A stretch of 64,000 nt of DNA, taken from NCBI GenBank assembly GCA_032164245.1, contig JAVMKO010000001.1, positions 64,896,892 through 64,960,891 on the forward strand. The letters run 5' to 3'. The number at the start of each line of letters is the position of its first letter. Positions within the stretch are counted from its first letter, which is position 1. A program made the translations under genes and the position numbers. This DNA is from Sternotherus odoratus (taxonomy: Eukaryota; Chordata; Testudines; Kinosternidae). Below the pieces are notes generated by a model. That model did not search any database. It saw only the letters and a program-made list of their open reading frames with translations, and had not been told where the DNA came from. This document shows positions 11,157 through 24,959 of the stretch, one piece after another.

Positions 11157-14100
11157 TAAATACATTCTCCAGTCTGTCTCCGTGCAAACTCAGGATTGTT
11201 CCTTGTTTTGTTCAGTCTAGACTGAAAAGATCCCAGCTCTGTAAAGGGGAGAGGCTCCTTAGCACATTAACAATCCCTTAACCATCCAGTGACCCCTTAG
11301 GGCAGTTGTAAGTTGCCTTTTTTGGTAAGAGGCAAATGGTTCATGCTGTCTTAGGCCTGGCCAACTCTAGAATCTTTTGTGGGTGTAACAGTGTGAGGTA
11401 GGGGTGATTTTTTGTGACACTTTTATACTGTCAGAACTTCAGTGTAGACACAGTTCTATCAGCTTTTGCCAATATAGCTTTCATACTAAAAAAAGCTCTT
11501 TTTTGCTGATATAAGTTGTGTCTACACAAGGAGGGACTGGGATACCAGCAAATCTTTCTGGTTTAGATACTAGTGTTAGTTCTAGTTTTAGACACTATCT
11601 CCATATACCATACTGCTCCAACTGTAAACTATGGTGAACTTATGCAGGTATCTGAGCATAGATTTACATCCCAATGTCAAAACTTTTTCATTCTTCATCT
11701 GTATAGTAGGAACAAATGGAAATATCTGGAGATATATTTATTGGTATTTCTGTCTCTTGTGAAATATAAGTCATCTGTGATGTTTTACTGAACTTCAAAT
11801 TACTGCACTGGACGATGTTTCAGTCATGTACTGGCCTGGCATGACCTGGCCCTTATGCACAATGTAGGGAAAGATGTAAGGCCTTATCTCTCCATGTAAG
11901 GGCTGAGTGGAATTGCAACACCTGTGCTTTGGAGAGTGTACGGATTGTTCACTTCCTACTTCTGCAGAGCCAGCCAAGTGGGGGACATAAACTATCCTAC
12001 TAGACTTCTTAGGGAGGGGAGGACCAGAAGGCATTCTGCTTCAGGCATTGTTTCTCTTCAAGCTAGGTTGTTCTGCACTTCTCTTTATTATTACCCTGAT
12101 TCAGCAAGGTACTTTAGACTATTCCTATTTTTAAGCTCAGAGTCCCATTGTCTTCGGTGTGACTACTAACATACTTACAGCTAGGCATATACTTAAATAT
12201 CATGTTGAACTGGAGCATGTGTGCAGTTCCACAATGTACATCTACATTAGATTTACCTCACTGTAATTGTTCAGCCTACAATGAAGCACATATGTTTGTA
12301 GCCTGGAAAAAACCTTAAGGAACATTCACACTAGCCTTTACAAATGTGTTAGCTAACTTGGTTAATTGATCACTTACCTCAAGGGTAAAAAAACATCTAG
12401 AGTAGAGATGCCCTAAAAGGCACGATCAGGCCCATAATACGTAGTTAATCTTTTAAGCTATCCAATGCAGCTCTTTCTAGGAAATTTAATATTGCCTTTT
12501 TAGTTTTAAATGGCAATGTTCAGTTAGCTAAAATGAAATCCAATAGATTTAGTCTTAATACCTGGCTGATATAAATTATTTTTGGCAGGCCTCCTCATAT
12601 AGCCTGAAAAGTTCAGACATAACTACAGAAAAAATCCATTTTAGGAGAATAATCTATAATCTAGTCTGGTGTGTGCACATGAATCCATCAAAGGATATTT
12701 GTCATTCAGTTACTAATTTTTAAGCACAGGTTAAAAGAGCAATGTCTTTAGTTCAGTCTCAAATGCCCCAGATATATGTACATGTTAACTCTTTCAGCAG
12801 AAAATCTTTAAGATAGGAAGCTGAAAAAACAAAAACAAAAGAAGACCTAGATCCATAGCATTTGAGGTGAAATTATCAAGTAATCGTAAATTGAAAGATG
12901 GCTACTTTGTGATAGCAACAGCAGTAGTAGAAACATAAAAGGATAGCCACTAACTAAACTATGGAATATCAAACCACAAAGATACCATAGTATACAAGAC
13001 CGCAAAGTCATTCAAACTACATTATCAATGATCCATCAGCAAGACATTTCCACTGAAAAACCTCTAGTTTCTGGGTTATAATGAAACTTCCCTTGGAGGA
13101 AAGTTCAGGAAGGACCGTGTTTTTCGCGTTGTCTAGCATCATGGAATTCCAAATCTCACTTGTGTCCTTAACTGCTGCCATAATGCGAAGAGTTATCAAT
13201 ACTACTATTAATAATAATAATGACCATGAGAGGGGAACAACACAACAAGCTTGAACTATGTGCCATATAGTGGGTAAGACTCTTATTGTCATCATTTTTT
13301 TGAAGTCCAGGGAGCTATCTATGACTGTTTACCCCAAATGAGGATCTGACCTTGGTTTGAATATTGTAGTCAAAGCAGTGTGGAAACTTCACATTCTTAC
13401 AGCCTGATCTTCAACCAGTGAAATGGACTCCTGCAAAAATTGATGGCTACTTTCTGCATCTTAGTCAAGCTACTAACAAAATTTAACTCCAGCGTTCAGC
13501 TTTCCTTGAATGTTGGGAGATCCAGTCCATACAGGAAAAACAGAATATCAAAGCAAAGTCTATACAGATCTCAGTAGCAAATTGTTCTCTAAAACTGGGG
13601 TCTGAAGAAGTACATAAGAAGAATAAGGAAAACTAATAGCCATGATTAAACATTAGTGTTTCTCTATTCTCTATATAATTTAATATATGTTTCAAAAATA
13701 CTATTTTGAGTTTTGTGCAGCCCAAAGATTTTTTAAAAAATATTTCCAGAATCTTAAAAATCTATTCTTTTTCCCCCGATGTGCAGGGGTGAAGATCCTT
13801 TGATTCCAGGACAAAAGGAATGAAAACAAATTGCTTGGGAGCCTTGCTTCCCATGTATGCTCCTCTTCCTACCACTGATATCTTCTTTGCAACAGGGGCC
13901 AAGTGAGTGGGATGGGAGTGCTGGTGGATGTGTTGTTTTTCCCTTCCTTCTCATTCCCAGGGGAAAAGCAGGCAGCAGAACATCCTCCTTCCCTCTACAC
14001 TAGGAGCAGCGGGTTCTTCTCTCCTCTGCCCTGGGAGAAGGAACATGCTGTTCCTAGTAGAAATTCCAGTAAAAGCTTTCAACTGAACTTGTTTGGATTC

Positions 14101-14488
14101 TGCTGATCTTTGATGATACATATGGGTCTTTGCTTGTTTATAGTATCAGTTTGTAATAGAATGTGACCATCAGATGATGTGAGTTCTATTTCAAAATTGA
14201 AATCCACGATGTTCAAGTGGGTTAGAAATTGGGGAAAATGTGTTCCTCTATCCCTAGCTATTACTAGTCACTCTCTTCTGTAAGATTGTCCATAGTCTGG
14301 TCTGATTTTTCTTCCATAATCAGAAGCCATACAACTAGTAAGAATCTTAATCTGATCTGGGATCTCCAGAAAACTTGAATTTCATGAGCCTTTGACTTGG
14401 AAACAGAGAGTTGTGACTGTTGCTTTGATCCAGCATCTTGCCCTTAGCAGTAGCAATGCTGCCAACTGAACATTAGCAATGCTTCATG
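11157..14488. other. Unique-looking sequence with one small foldback
   Basis: No gene recognised. The only structured item is the foldback at 11441-11527, listed separately. Short open frames (for example 13017-13295 minus) have no family motif. Confidence 0.5.
11441..11527. repeat. Short foldback (MITE-like) sequence
   Basis: GTGTAGACACAGTTCTATCA at 11442 pairs imperfectly with its inverted partner ending GTTGTGTCTACAC at 11527, giving a hairpin of about 86 bp. The GTGTAGACA terminus is shared with other small turtle foldback elements in this window, such as the end near 55552. Confidence 0.55.
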
Positions 14489-15010
14489 TCATAAGAATAA
14501 ACGAATGGCCATACTGCGTCAGAGCAATGGTCCATCTTGCACAGCATCTTTCTTCCAACAAGTCTGCTGCCAGATGCTTCAGAGAGAATATACAGTACCA
14601 GGCAATTTACTGAGTGTCATCCAGTCCAGCAACTAGTAGTCAGAGGTTTAGGGACACCCAGACCATGGTGTTGCATCCCTGACTATCTTGGATAATAGCC
14701 ATCGATGGACCTATACTCCATGAAGTTATAATAATTTTTTTAACCCATTTATAATTTTGGCCTTCACATCATCCCCAGCAACAAGTTCCACAAGTTGACT
14801 ATGCATTGTGTGAACTAGTACTTCCTTTAGTTTGTTTTAAATCTGATGTCTATTCATTTAATTAGGTGATCATGTGTTATGTGAAGGGATAAATAATGCT
14901 TATTCATTGTCTCCACATGTTCATGATTTTATAGACCTCTATCATATCCACCCTTTGTCACCTCTTTTCTAAGATGAACAGTGCCTGTGTTTTTAATCTC
15001 TCCTAACATG
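14489..15010 (-). mobile_element. CR1 LINE 3' fragment
   Basis: On the minus strand this is the non-coding 3' region of an older CR1 subfamily. Recognisable blocks include AAGAATAAACGAATGGCCAT (plus-strand reading), the segment around GGATAATAGCCATCGATGGA, CAAGTTCCACAAGTTGACTA and CCTCTATCATATCCACCCTT. It is 5'-truncated, with no coding part left. Confidence 0.75.
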
Positions 15011-16807
15011 GAAGCAATTGTCCCTGTGTGCTCAGGTGCTCAGACTTCTGTGAAACTGCGCTACAATTAAACCTGTCTCCACCATCAATAATTTTGATGG
15101 ATTTTTCATAGGGCAGAGGACATATGATCCAGTAATACAGGGATCGTGTGACACACTTCAAAGTCAAATTGTGTTCTTTGAAGGCATGGGATTTTTTTCT
15201 TTCAGATAATATAAACACCTGTAGTGCAGAGCAGAGAGAAACGGAGGGGTCTGTATGGAACAGGATTAAAACTCCATCTGCCCCTATATCACAATAACCC
15301 CAGCCAGCAATGGCAGAGAGTGTCTAGAAATTACCACCTCTGAGGAAAACAGTGAAGTGGAGGGGTTGTCCAAAAAGTTCAGCTCATGTGAAACCTCTGC
15401 TAGTGAGCCCGAGTCTGCTGGAGCGGACCGGCCCCGGGTGTCTGATTGTGGTGCTGATATACCCAATGGGAACATAGTGAAAATAGGATTTTAACTGTTG
15501 AAAAGTTACAAATGAGGACAAGGCTGATAATACTACCCCCACGTACTTTATGGCTGTCCTATTTAGAAAGCCAGGCATGTGCTTTGCTGCACTGATTTAT
15601 CAAGTTGTTATAAGGAGTAAATTATTTTATTTCTAATTGGCACTCATATGCTACTCGAGAGATCATGTGATCCTAACTCCAGCTTAAACAATTCAAGGAC
15701 AAGCCATCCAAATCCATTATACATTGCAGTGTATCATGTGATGTGCATCAACCAGTTCTCACCCTCTGCATTGTTGCCCTTAGCAACAGAAAAAGCATGT
15801 GATGGTTCTTATGTGGTATAGCTGCGCTACAACAGTGAGCGAAAGGATTTAAGCAAAATTAAGTGGACAGAAATATTGATTCAGGCGGCTGGAGTTTCCC
15901 AGTGCATTGCAGTGATAATGCGGGGTCATAATTCTGGGTGGGAAAAGGGGCAGCTTTCAAAAGAAACACTGTGGTGTTATTTTCAAGACTATATTTCTCT
16001 GAAATATTCACTTTTGTTTACTTTCTTTACAGGTAATGAGACCATTTTGTTCTTTTATCTCTGCCATAACATCATGTAGGAGAAAGGAAAAAGAACAGTT
16101 CCTGCAACATGGAAAACTGTTTTTTTGTTTTTTTGTTTTTTTTTTTTTTGGGGGGGGGGGGGTTAGGGCCAGATTGGCATTGAGGAAATTGTCTGATTTA
16201 GAAGTGTGATGCTTACAGCTGATTCCTCAGTGCCATCATTACTGGAAGTTTCTTGTATGGGAGCATACTTGCACTTTGCTTGGCTGCACAAAAGATTGGT
16301 TATAGTAAAACTCCAGTATACTCCACCTCTATTTGACCCCAAGAAAGATGTGCACATGTGGTCTAAAAAATTCTGGAGCTCCTGTCTCAAGAAAATATTG
16401 ATTGTTTTGTTTTCAGATTCTTTGGAAGGCAGACAATTCGGATTGGGCATGTGTGTGTTGTCTGAACAATTGACATGATTTTTAAATACTCTGATCTCCA
16501 TTTCTGTAACATCCTCCTGGATTAATGACATCAAAAAGCTACAAAAGGCATCAAGGAGGAAAACAAATCACTTGATTGTTATAAATCTAATTGTAGTGAA
16601 AGTAATGGTACTCCAGCACTGGAAGATGGACACATGTCAAGACTGTGAGACTGGACCATATACTAAACAAAAGCAACCTCATATGAGAGAATTTATATAT
16701 ATAATATGTAGAGAGAGACGACAAAATGAGGAAGACAAATGTAAGAGCACTTCTTAGGCTCAATACATTAATAACTGATTCTATTCTTATGCAGTGTTTC
16801 CCTTTCC
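15011..16807. other. No recognised gene; contains a T/G homopolymer
   Basis: No exon or family motif recognised. A T-rich run switches abruptly to about 12-13 consecutive G near 16118-16162, a likely assembly- and replication-slippage-prone site. The open frames on both strands at 16163-16534 carry no known domain. Confidence 0.5.
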
Positions 16808-17106
16808 CAGTGGACTCTCAATTATCCAGGATGATAGGGAAAAATTAATCCCGGTTAATAAAATCCCGGATATTCACCATCCATAGGAAATATGGGCAGG
16901 GGTGTGGTTCACCAGCCACCCTGTGCCGGCGGGAGGTGCTGTTGGTTCACTGGCTGCCCTGCGCCCTGGTGGGGTTATTTTTGTGTGTGACTGCTTGGGG
17001 TGGCAACAAAGCCAGAGCTGACCCTGCGAGTTACGCATATATTTTTTGACATCCTGGTTAATCCACAATCTGGTTAACCCGATCCTGGATAATTGAGAGT
17101 CTACTG
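16808..17106 (+). mobile_element. Tigger-like MITE, 299 bp
   Basis: Terminal inverted repeats CAGTGGACTCTCAATTATCC (left, 16808) and, read on the other strand, CAGTAGACTCTCAATTATCC (right, ending 17106), about 25 bp with few mismatches. TA follows the right end (17107-17108); the left TA has mutated to CC. The interior holds two diverged copies of a GGTTCAC-xGGCTGCCCTG-type block. The CAGTxGACTCTCxATTATCC terminus is characteristic of Tigger/pogo elements. No transposase is present. Confidence 0.82.
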
Positions 17107-18844
17107 TATACATCTTTTTTCTACTCTTATGTATTCACACCTTTTCATAAAGCCTGAACAGTTATCAATTCTTGCAAATCCACATCATATGGATCAGTTA
17201 TTGTTAGCTCTATATACATTTGTTTTAAGATTACTTCATACTAATTCAACTGCCTGTCTCTGTGAATTTCTTTTTATTAGAAAAACTCTAAAATAAAAGG
17301 TGAAGCAAAGAAATAACACTTGAGATACCTGGACATTGTATTCTTAGAGCAAAAGATATTGTTAAACTTAGTATTGCTGAGCTTGTTTTTTTGGGAAAAC
17401 CTCTGTAAGAAATAATCTTTAGTGAAAGAACCACTATTACGTGAACACACCCTGACATGCTTTCTGAATGTATTTCTAATCACTTAGAAATGTTAATCTC
17501 TAGGGAACCCAAGCCAAAATAATACAACATAATTGTAATTTGTATTTGTATGGGCAAAGTACAGGCTGGGGTAGTTAAAGATTGTAATTATAATAATAGT
17601 TATTTACAAAGTTACCATGCCAAAAATTTCTGGGCTCCTAAAATCTATAGCTACAGTAAAATAAGTTAATAAAAAAGCCCATAGCCGAATAAATTCTAGC
17701 TTTTAATTCAGTATTTCTAAGCCTTTCTAGCAACTATACAGATTTGCAAAGCTAAAACTTTGCTTGTACTAGCTGTTAGACATTCTGGCTAGTGCTAATC
17801 TATAAAGTTACACCTTCATTATTCATGAAATCTAAAAGAGTGAAAAAGAATCTGGGGAAAGTAAGATACTTAAATATTGGTGGAAATTTCAGTAACTTTC
17901 CCAGTCCACTTCTCTTGCAGCTAGAGACCGTTCATAGACAGTTTTAGACCCAAAGGTAAATTCAGAAATTGAAGTTTAAAAGCGGAATTAAAATGAGAAT
18001 ATTTTTGCAGTTTAAAATTAGCGATAGCTATTGGTGTAGCTATATTGTATATGTTAAAACACAGGACTAGGAATCGAGAACTGGAGTCCACATACTTCCA
18101 CATAATACCAAAATGCTTTGAGGCACAAATCTCTATTGCGTTCAGTTCCACATAAAATTCTACACACCATCACATTCAGGGTAGTTTCTTCACTAGTAAG
18201 TGACCATAATATATATCCGCTATGATGAATGGGATGATCCTATGGTAGTCCAGGGTAGTAAGGGTGTGCAAAATTCTTGTAATGAAACAGCAGAACGAGC
18301 ATCTCAGTGTGAAATCCAGACCTTTTTCTCTTAATGCAGAAAGGGGATCAGGTACTTCCCAGACACCACCCCTTCCCAACAATCTGTTGAGAGTTCTCCA
18401 GGGAGTCCAGGATTTGTGCACAGGCTGGAGTGGGGGAGTGGTCAAGAACAGGGCTGAGGGATCCACCAGCTTCACTGGAGGTATACTCAGGAAAGTAAAC
18501 TTTCTTAATGAGCCACTGCACCCTGTGGAGCTCCTTTTAAAAGGGCAGCTGCAGGTGAGGGAGCTCCATTGAGGGAAGGGGAAAGGAACCCTGGCTCTGA
18601 TTCAATGGTACAAGATCTCTGTGAAGATGGCCTTATGCCTCTAGATGGTTAGAGTCTGCTGGATTTGGAGGTTAAACCTTCTTCCACAGAGAAGGAAGCA
18701 CTCTCTACCTCCATAAGGAATTCAGAGAAAAATTCTGCAACTGTTATCTCATGGAGTTTTTCCTGTTTGACTTCTGGCCCTTCTTCTTGCAGAAGGTGTG
18801 ATCTGTGTCATATTTCTATTAAATTAACCTAGGTAGTTACCATG
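17107..18844. other. No recognised feature
   Basis: AT-rich to about 18150, then more balanced. No exon or mobile-element motif recognised; short open frames on both strands at 18176-18572 are unremarkable. Confidence 0.5.
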
Positions 18845-19064
18845 GTGGGGGGGGGGATAGCTCAGTGGTTTGAGCATTGGCCTGCTAAACCCAGGGTTGT
18901 GAGTTCAATCCTTGAGGGGGCCATTTAGGGATCTGGGGCAAAAAAAATAATCTGTCAGGGGACAGTACTTGGTCCTGCTAGTGTAGGCAGGGGACTGGAC
19001 TCAATGACGTGAAAGGTCTTTCCAGTTCTAGGAGATTGGTATATCTCCATTTATTCTATTCTAT
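18845..19064 (+). mobile_element. tRNA-derived SINE of turtle Cry I type
   Basis: A SINE beginning GGGGGGATAGCTCAGTGGTT. The A-box-like TAGCTCAGTGG and a B-box-like GAGTTCAATCC (about 18901) are about 43 bp apart, as in a tRNA promoter. The tRNA-related head is followed by the tRNA-unrelated body (GGGGCCATTTAGGGATCTGG, CAGTACTTGGTCCTGCTAGT, AAGGTCTTTCCAGTTCTAGG) and a TTCTAT-type tail. This architecture is that of the Cry I / pol III SINEs of cryptodiran turtles and is the best taxonomic marker in the window. It is a SINE, not a functional tRNA gene. Confidence 0.9.
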
Positions 19065-22000
19065 GGTTACTTTCTGAAATCCCCAACTATTTGGACTTGG
19101 GTCACTTTTCCATTAAAGCTATTATTATAATAGTGGATGTTACAATTTTACCAGATCTTTTCAGTATCCCTTATGACCAGCTTCTAGCACTGCTATTTTC
19201 TGACATGGTACTGAGCTAGAACTTGCATTGGGATACTAAGGCAATTCAGCTATTTGTGATAGTCTGGTGTAAAAAGAGAAAAAAATATGAAGCTAAAAGC
19301 ATTCTGATCTATTCAGTAATGGATGAAATTCTTCTGTTTTCTAGTTGAGCAGACTTTCACCACAAATTGACACGTCTAAGATAGCTGAGTAGCTAAGATA
19401 TTAGCTACTCAGAGCCTGGTTTTACTGTTTAAACATGGAGATGCAAATGAGTCGGCTCCCTTAGATTTCTCACCACACTGCCATTTTGAAACATCTTCTA
19501 ACTACTAACTCTAGTAACTCAAACGCTGATTAACTTGCCTAAAACAGTAAAGATATGCCAACTCCCATGACCTAAAGGAATTCCATCACGAAGTCTAGTC
19601 TGAGCAACCTCAGAGCTTTTGGATTGTGTGAGGTTGAGAGCTGCTTTGTGATGTTGCTGCCAATGGAAAAGTGCAAAGCAGCTGGAACAGTGTTATCTGT
19701 TCATCAACTTTTGTGTCTAGACTTTAGATTAAGATCTAGCCTGATTTGTGTGCCCCTCCCATTCATCTCTATCTTAAACTAAAATAGCTTTTCTTATGTG
19801 TTAACTGTAGTTGTCCTTTTATCGCCAATAAATGAACTGCTTTTTATTATCCTATGCTGTCAAAAATCTCCAAAGCTGCGAATAGAATTTGTGAAAGATG
19901 CTCTTTTTATGACTGTTTCCTTCACTTACTATAATTGCATAGTTCTATTTTAAACTTTCAGTGAGTACATTAATTTACAGAAAAGACCAGGGACTTTCAG
20001 TCTATGTCTGTGTTTTCAATGTCTGGGGCACTGTAACATACTTCCCTTTTCTAGTGTACCACTAACTAATGTAACATCTTGCAACATCAGGCCTTTTTAC
20101 ATGGCAGACAAGAATATCAGACAGAATCTCTGTCTTGGTCTATTAACTTTGGGTCACATGGGCAATGCAAAGGGACTAGCTACTGCACACTTATCCTCAG
20201 AATCACCTAGTGTGGGGAATCCCCAATGGGTATAAAGCTGGCATAGGAAGAGGGACCACCACCCATAGCTCTGGCATGGACCTCACCCCCATTAGACCTA
20301 TAGCTACTTTCTATCTCCAGTTGGCAGAATGTGTCCTGGCTGCTCTAAGTTCTTGAGGAACATGGCCAGTTTAGTCACCCATGCTAGAGAACCTTAGCCT
20401 TAAGTCACCTCTAGGAGTGTACTGATTTACTGTGCTTCGGGTGTTTTCATCATTCCACAGTCTGTTAAATGTTATGTTTTCCACACTGTGAAGAGCAAGC
20501 GATGTATTTTCCCTGTGGATAATTTGTATCTGAAATTGGGGTAAACAACAAAGGAAGAGAATACATATTAAATATCCCTTAGAGAGAGTGAAAATACAGT
20601 GGTTGTTCATGGTGAACCAGACTTAGCTAGCTTTACCCATGTTGGGTTGTACCTTAGTCTGCAAGTAGCACTACTGATTTCAGTACCACAGGAAGTGTTA
20701 CCCCATGGGCAGGTAATGTAATGACAGTATCTAGAATGCTGAGTGATTCTAATTGCTATTGGAAACATCTGTCTAATCTGGATAGGGAGGGTCTGTGGCC
20801 TTTGAAAAATACAGTTTCAACCTTTGTTCACTGAAAAAAAAAACACTATACAAAATGTATATCCTTTATCCTCAAACTTCTCTTTTGACAGAGAAGTGAG
20901 AGGACAACAAAGAGAAAACCTTATGGTTACTATTGCTTGATAGAGAACTCTGTTCTTAACCCTGCAATGTATATTTTTAATCAATATATTGTAAAATAAT
21001 CTTTATTAAAAATAGCTTTGTCCTCCTACCAAAATCATTAATTTCACTACTGCCTGGATGGTGTTAGTAACTGAAATGATAGGGAGCAGTTTACAGTATT
21101 TCTCAAAAATGTCCGGAAATTCCCTTGTGTTAGTTCAGGTTAACACCATAGATTTGGCATTTCCCCAAGCAATTACAATTGTATTCTGCTTGGTTTTATG
21201 CAACACTGACAAATATTTATTATAATATCCATTTTCTAAGTTAATAACCAGGCAGTCACCCTGGAATTACATGTCAAAGGCCAACATTCTGGAAGAGAGA
21301 CCCTGTTTTCCCCAAACCTGGTATTTCTATGAGCCAGTATATTTATATGTCAGCACATTCAGAGGTTAATTACCATGATTCACAGATATCTTGACACCTT
21401 AGTTCAGAAACATCTGAAAATAATCACTTGGGCTTGATTATGCCTGATCATTACAGCTTTGCATTGAGATGATATGGAACTGCATTACCCCACAGGGAGC
21501 ACCAGAAGCATTCTGCTGCAGAGAGTCAGCACAAATGGAGCAAAACTAGCTGAATCCCTCTAGCTAGGAATTCCCTTAGGATGGTGTTGTCCCCAAAATA
21601 GCCAGTTCCAATGCCAGCCTCCCTGCAGAGTCCATGGTGCAGGGAAGGGAGAATTGGAACATGATGTAGGAGTAGACAGAATGCAGTGCTCAGCTGGTGG
21701 ATAGTCCTTTGACTGCTCCCAGCTGGCACAAGTTAGAGCAAGTTAATTTGTGCTCAAACCTGCCTTGGGGCTCTGACAGAGAATCTGGGAGCCTAAATAG
21801 GCTGATTTATACTCTCTCCCCTGATTTCACTAATCCTTTATCAAGCTAGAGAATCTGGTCTTTAGATTTCACATTTGTACAAAAATGATTTTCAAATGAA
21901 TGCTAGTCCTCATGCTCTCTTTGGAGATTGAAGTCTATTTTTTATCCACAGGGAAAACACAGCATGGTTAGCCTGCGTGCTACTCCACTAACATGTCTTT

Positions 22001-22639
22001 CTTCTGAACTTGAGAACCCCTGTTGGGATAAGAAGATACTTCACTCTTATGCTCATTCAATGCTTGGGCTCTCTGAGACTGCCAGAAAAAGGGTACTAAT
22101 TCAAATACTGGTGTTTGTTGTTAGGCCACTGGGTTTGCACAGAATGCTGTGATATTTTGTCCTTTGGTATTAAATAATCCTATTCTTCATTCGCTTAGTC
22201 CTCCAAACAAAACAAAACAACAAAACCAAAAAAGAGTGGCAACGTGGGCAGTGAAATATGATTACAGAGAATGCCTCATCACCCCACATAGCCACCACTT
22301 CCCAGGAGTACTTTGAAGATAAAATGACGAATGGAAGAGGGGGTCAGCCCAAGAGGAGGCGGGAAGAAGTCTGTTTGAGGTGATAGTGACTATCAATGGT
22401 GGTCCATCTTAGGGCTATCTATCTTAGGGCTTTATGCTGTCATCCATCACCACACTAGCTGAGTTCTTCCACATAAAATCAATAGCAATGTCCCTAGTGG
22501 ACTTCATGAAATCTCTGGCTTTTCTTTTTTTGGCGTGGACATTCTCTTGAGGTTGTTGTTTCTTTTGGACTCTTTTCTTTTTGGGTTTCTTTTTTGGTTA
22601 GTTGGTTGATTTGTTTGGTTTAGATTTTTTGTGGGGGGT
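19065..22639. other. No recognised gene
   Basis: No exon, RNA gene or clear transposon was recognised. A region around 22540-22640 is a T/G-rich simple sequence. Open frames such as 20371-20610 minus and 21928-22152 plus have no recognisable features. Confidence 0.5.
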
Positions 22640-24620
22640 GGGTGGTATTTGAGTATGGGTGTGCCATTATTGTGACAGTCATTCTTACTATGCTTTTTCT
22701 AAGAAAAAGCTTTTGTAGAGCATAGACTCTGGATACGCCTAATCTCTTTTGAAAGTTTATTCCATAGCTGGAGCTCTTGGAAAGAGGATGCTTTGTCCCC
22801 AGCTCTCACATTCTTTGTCCTGGGCTTTGTAGTCTGCATTCTTCCAGAGAAGCATTGCTGGCTCAGTGATTCATAGACTGAAATTTGATCTTTAGTATAG
22901 CTGGGGCTTGTTCTGTTCGTTGCTTGAAAGATTAGGACCTGAGCCTTAAAATGGTATTTGAAATTGGGATCTAATGGAGGAGTTTGAGCAAGAACCTATT
23001 GTTCTCATAGCAGCATAGACCATGGAAAAAGTGAACAGCTGCATTCTGTACCAGTTGGAGCCTGTCCATTATACTCATGTTCACGTACAGTCAATTACAG
23101 TAATCCAGCCTTGAGGTAACAAATTCATGGATCACTGTGCCAAGTCCTCACCTGGGAGGAAGTTTCCTACTAAGCTGGAAGTGAAATAAGGCATTTTTAG
23201 ATACAGATGCTGCCTGATCATTCAAACTTAGTGAGGAGTCAAACAGGATCCCAAGGCTTCACAAGGCTTTGAATAGAATGTTGAGACAGTGTATCAGCTA
23301 GTTCTTTAAAACATTTACCCTTTCTGACCAATACGGCTTTGGTCATGTCTGAGTTCAGGTTGCTGTCCTGACAATTTAGTAGTGATAATTTCAGAAATGG
23401 TGAATGAGATATATATTTCTGTCATGCAGTCATAGCGTAGCCTCTGGGTCTATAGGGCCCATGCCCAGGGGCCCTAGCTGACCAAGGGGGCCGGGCAGGT
23501 GGCCTGGGGTCAGCAAGAGAATCTCCCACTATGCCCCAACCCCATCCCTGGCAGAAGCCGGGGGGGCAGCAGGGGAAGCCCCAGCATCATGACCTTTGCT
23601 GTGGCCCCCGTAAGGAGGAGCTCTTGCTACCTGCTGTGGCCTCAGGGCTGGGGGAGCTCTTGCTACCTGCTGTGGCCTTAGGGCTGGGGGAGCTCTTGCT
23701 ACCTGCTGTGGCCTGGAGCCATGGCTGGGGGACAGACCTTCTCCAGTCTTGGGGCCGTAGTGGAGGAGTGGAGTGGGAGGGCCCTGTGTGGAATGAGGCA
23801 GGGCCCTGGGAAGGGGCAGAAAGGGGTGCAGCCATGGGTGGGGGTCATATGTGCAGGGGGTAGAATGGGAGCGGGACCACAGTTGGAAGGGGTGGGGAAG
23901 AGCCCCCCATTTGCTCTGGCTCAGGGGCCCAGGAAACCTTAATCCACTTCTGGTGTCATGTGCACATAGTGAGATGTCATTGGCTCAGCAGCCAACAATC
24001 TTCACTAGTTGTCTCATGTAGATAGTGAAGGAGGAGTTGAGGTGGGACTAATATGGATCCCTGTGGGTCCCTGAAAATGAGGGCCTTCGGTGGTGAGGGA
24101 GGAAGAGGAATGATTGGAGCAACTATAGTTCTAGGCCATCTACTGCTGCTTTGGCATGTAGGTGGATTAGTGATAGCTTGTGGTCTACTGTGTTAAAGGC
24201 TGCAGAGAGTGATCCAGCACTATCAATATGGTGATCTTGCCAGTGTCCACAGCCATGAGGAGTTTGTCTTTGAGTGACATAGGGATGTCTTTGTTCTGTG
24301 CCTGCTTTAAACTCCAATTTTGATGCTTCCAGAATGTTGGCTGGTGTCACACGTAGATAGAAATTGGTGATACTGTAACTACTGTTTCAATTATTTTGCC
24401 TAGGAATGGAAGGTTGGGGAGGTCTCAAGTGTTGAAGGATGGCTTCTGGCCATGCCATACTTCCATAGCTTCCACAGTTTCAGTAGAGGCACTCAAAATA
24501 GATTCCCAGGGTTGTTAAAGAAAGGCATTTGCTAGTTTCAGAACTTACTCCTCACATTGGGCTGAAGTAGCCTTAATTTGGTGACCTTCCAACATGCTGT
24601 AAAAAGGCACCTGTTAGATA
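22640..24620 (-). mobile_element. L2-like LINE remnant, interrupted by a GC-rich insertion
   Basis: On the minus strand there are RT landmarks of an L2-group element. Around 24180-24210 is LSAAFNTVDHKLSLIHL, matching the D-L-S-A-A-F-D-T-V-D-H motif. Around 24046-24063 is QGSILV, followed by a degenerate partner of the YADDTQLY box near 23960. The rest towards 22640 is read as the 3' part. The copy is old, with many frameshifts, and carries the GC-rich block at 23430-23965. Boundaries are approximate. Confidence 0.55.
23430..23965. repeat. GC-rich insertion with 37-bp tandem repeats
   Basis: A sharply GC-rich island within the old LINE, starting near CTATAGGGCCCATGCCCAGG and ending near GGGGCCCAGGAAACCTTAAT. 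Inside, at about 23612-23720, a 37-bp unit containing AGCTCTTGCTACCTGCTGTG is repeated three times. It is probably a separate insertion; its class is not recognised. Open frames through it are repeat artefacts. Confidence 0.6.
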
Positions 24621-24959
24621 CCTGTTTTGCAAAGGCCTGAGGATATATTTCCCACAATAAAAAACTGGATTTGTAGATGGATAAATGGCTGGGTTCTTCT
24701 TGAATGATCATTTAATCTCTTATATTGTTGGCTTGTCTGTTCTGACACTATGTGTATGTTGAATTTCAGACATCCCCTAGGGATGTGCTTTTGGGCTGTC
24801 TTCCACATTAGGGAGATACATTCTCTGTAGTGCTCTGTGTGTGTGTTGAAATAATATTAAAGCTGGGTTCATCCAATTCAAAGGTCAAGCCTTCCCAGCC
24901 AGTATTTCTGATATTGAATCTCAGAATGTACTTTGTTTTTTTCTGGATTGTACTGTTGC

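Noticed and set aside
10525..11187. Open frames of 138-220 codons on both strands
   Set aside because: Translations of the GC-rich core of the MITE at 10631-11156; no domain, mirrored on the other strand.
16163..16534. 123-codon minus-strand open frame
   Set aside because: No recognisable domain or splice context; a frame this long can arise by chance in the window and the opposite strand is also open.
18845..18920. Possible tRNA gene
   Set aside because: The A and B boxes belong to a SINE head fused to a tRNA-unrelated body and a TTCTAT tail; no complete cloverleaf or acceptor stem is evident.
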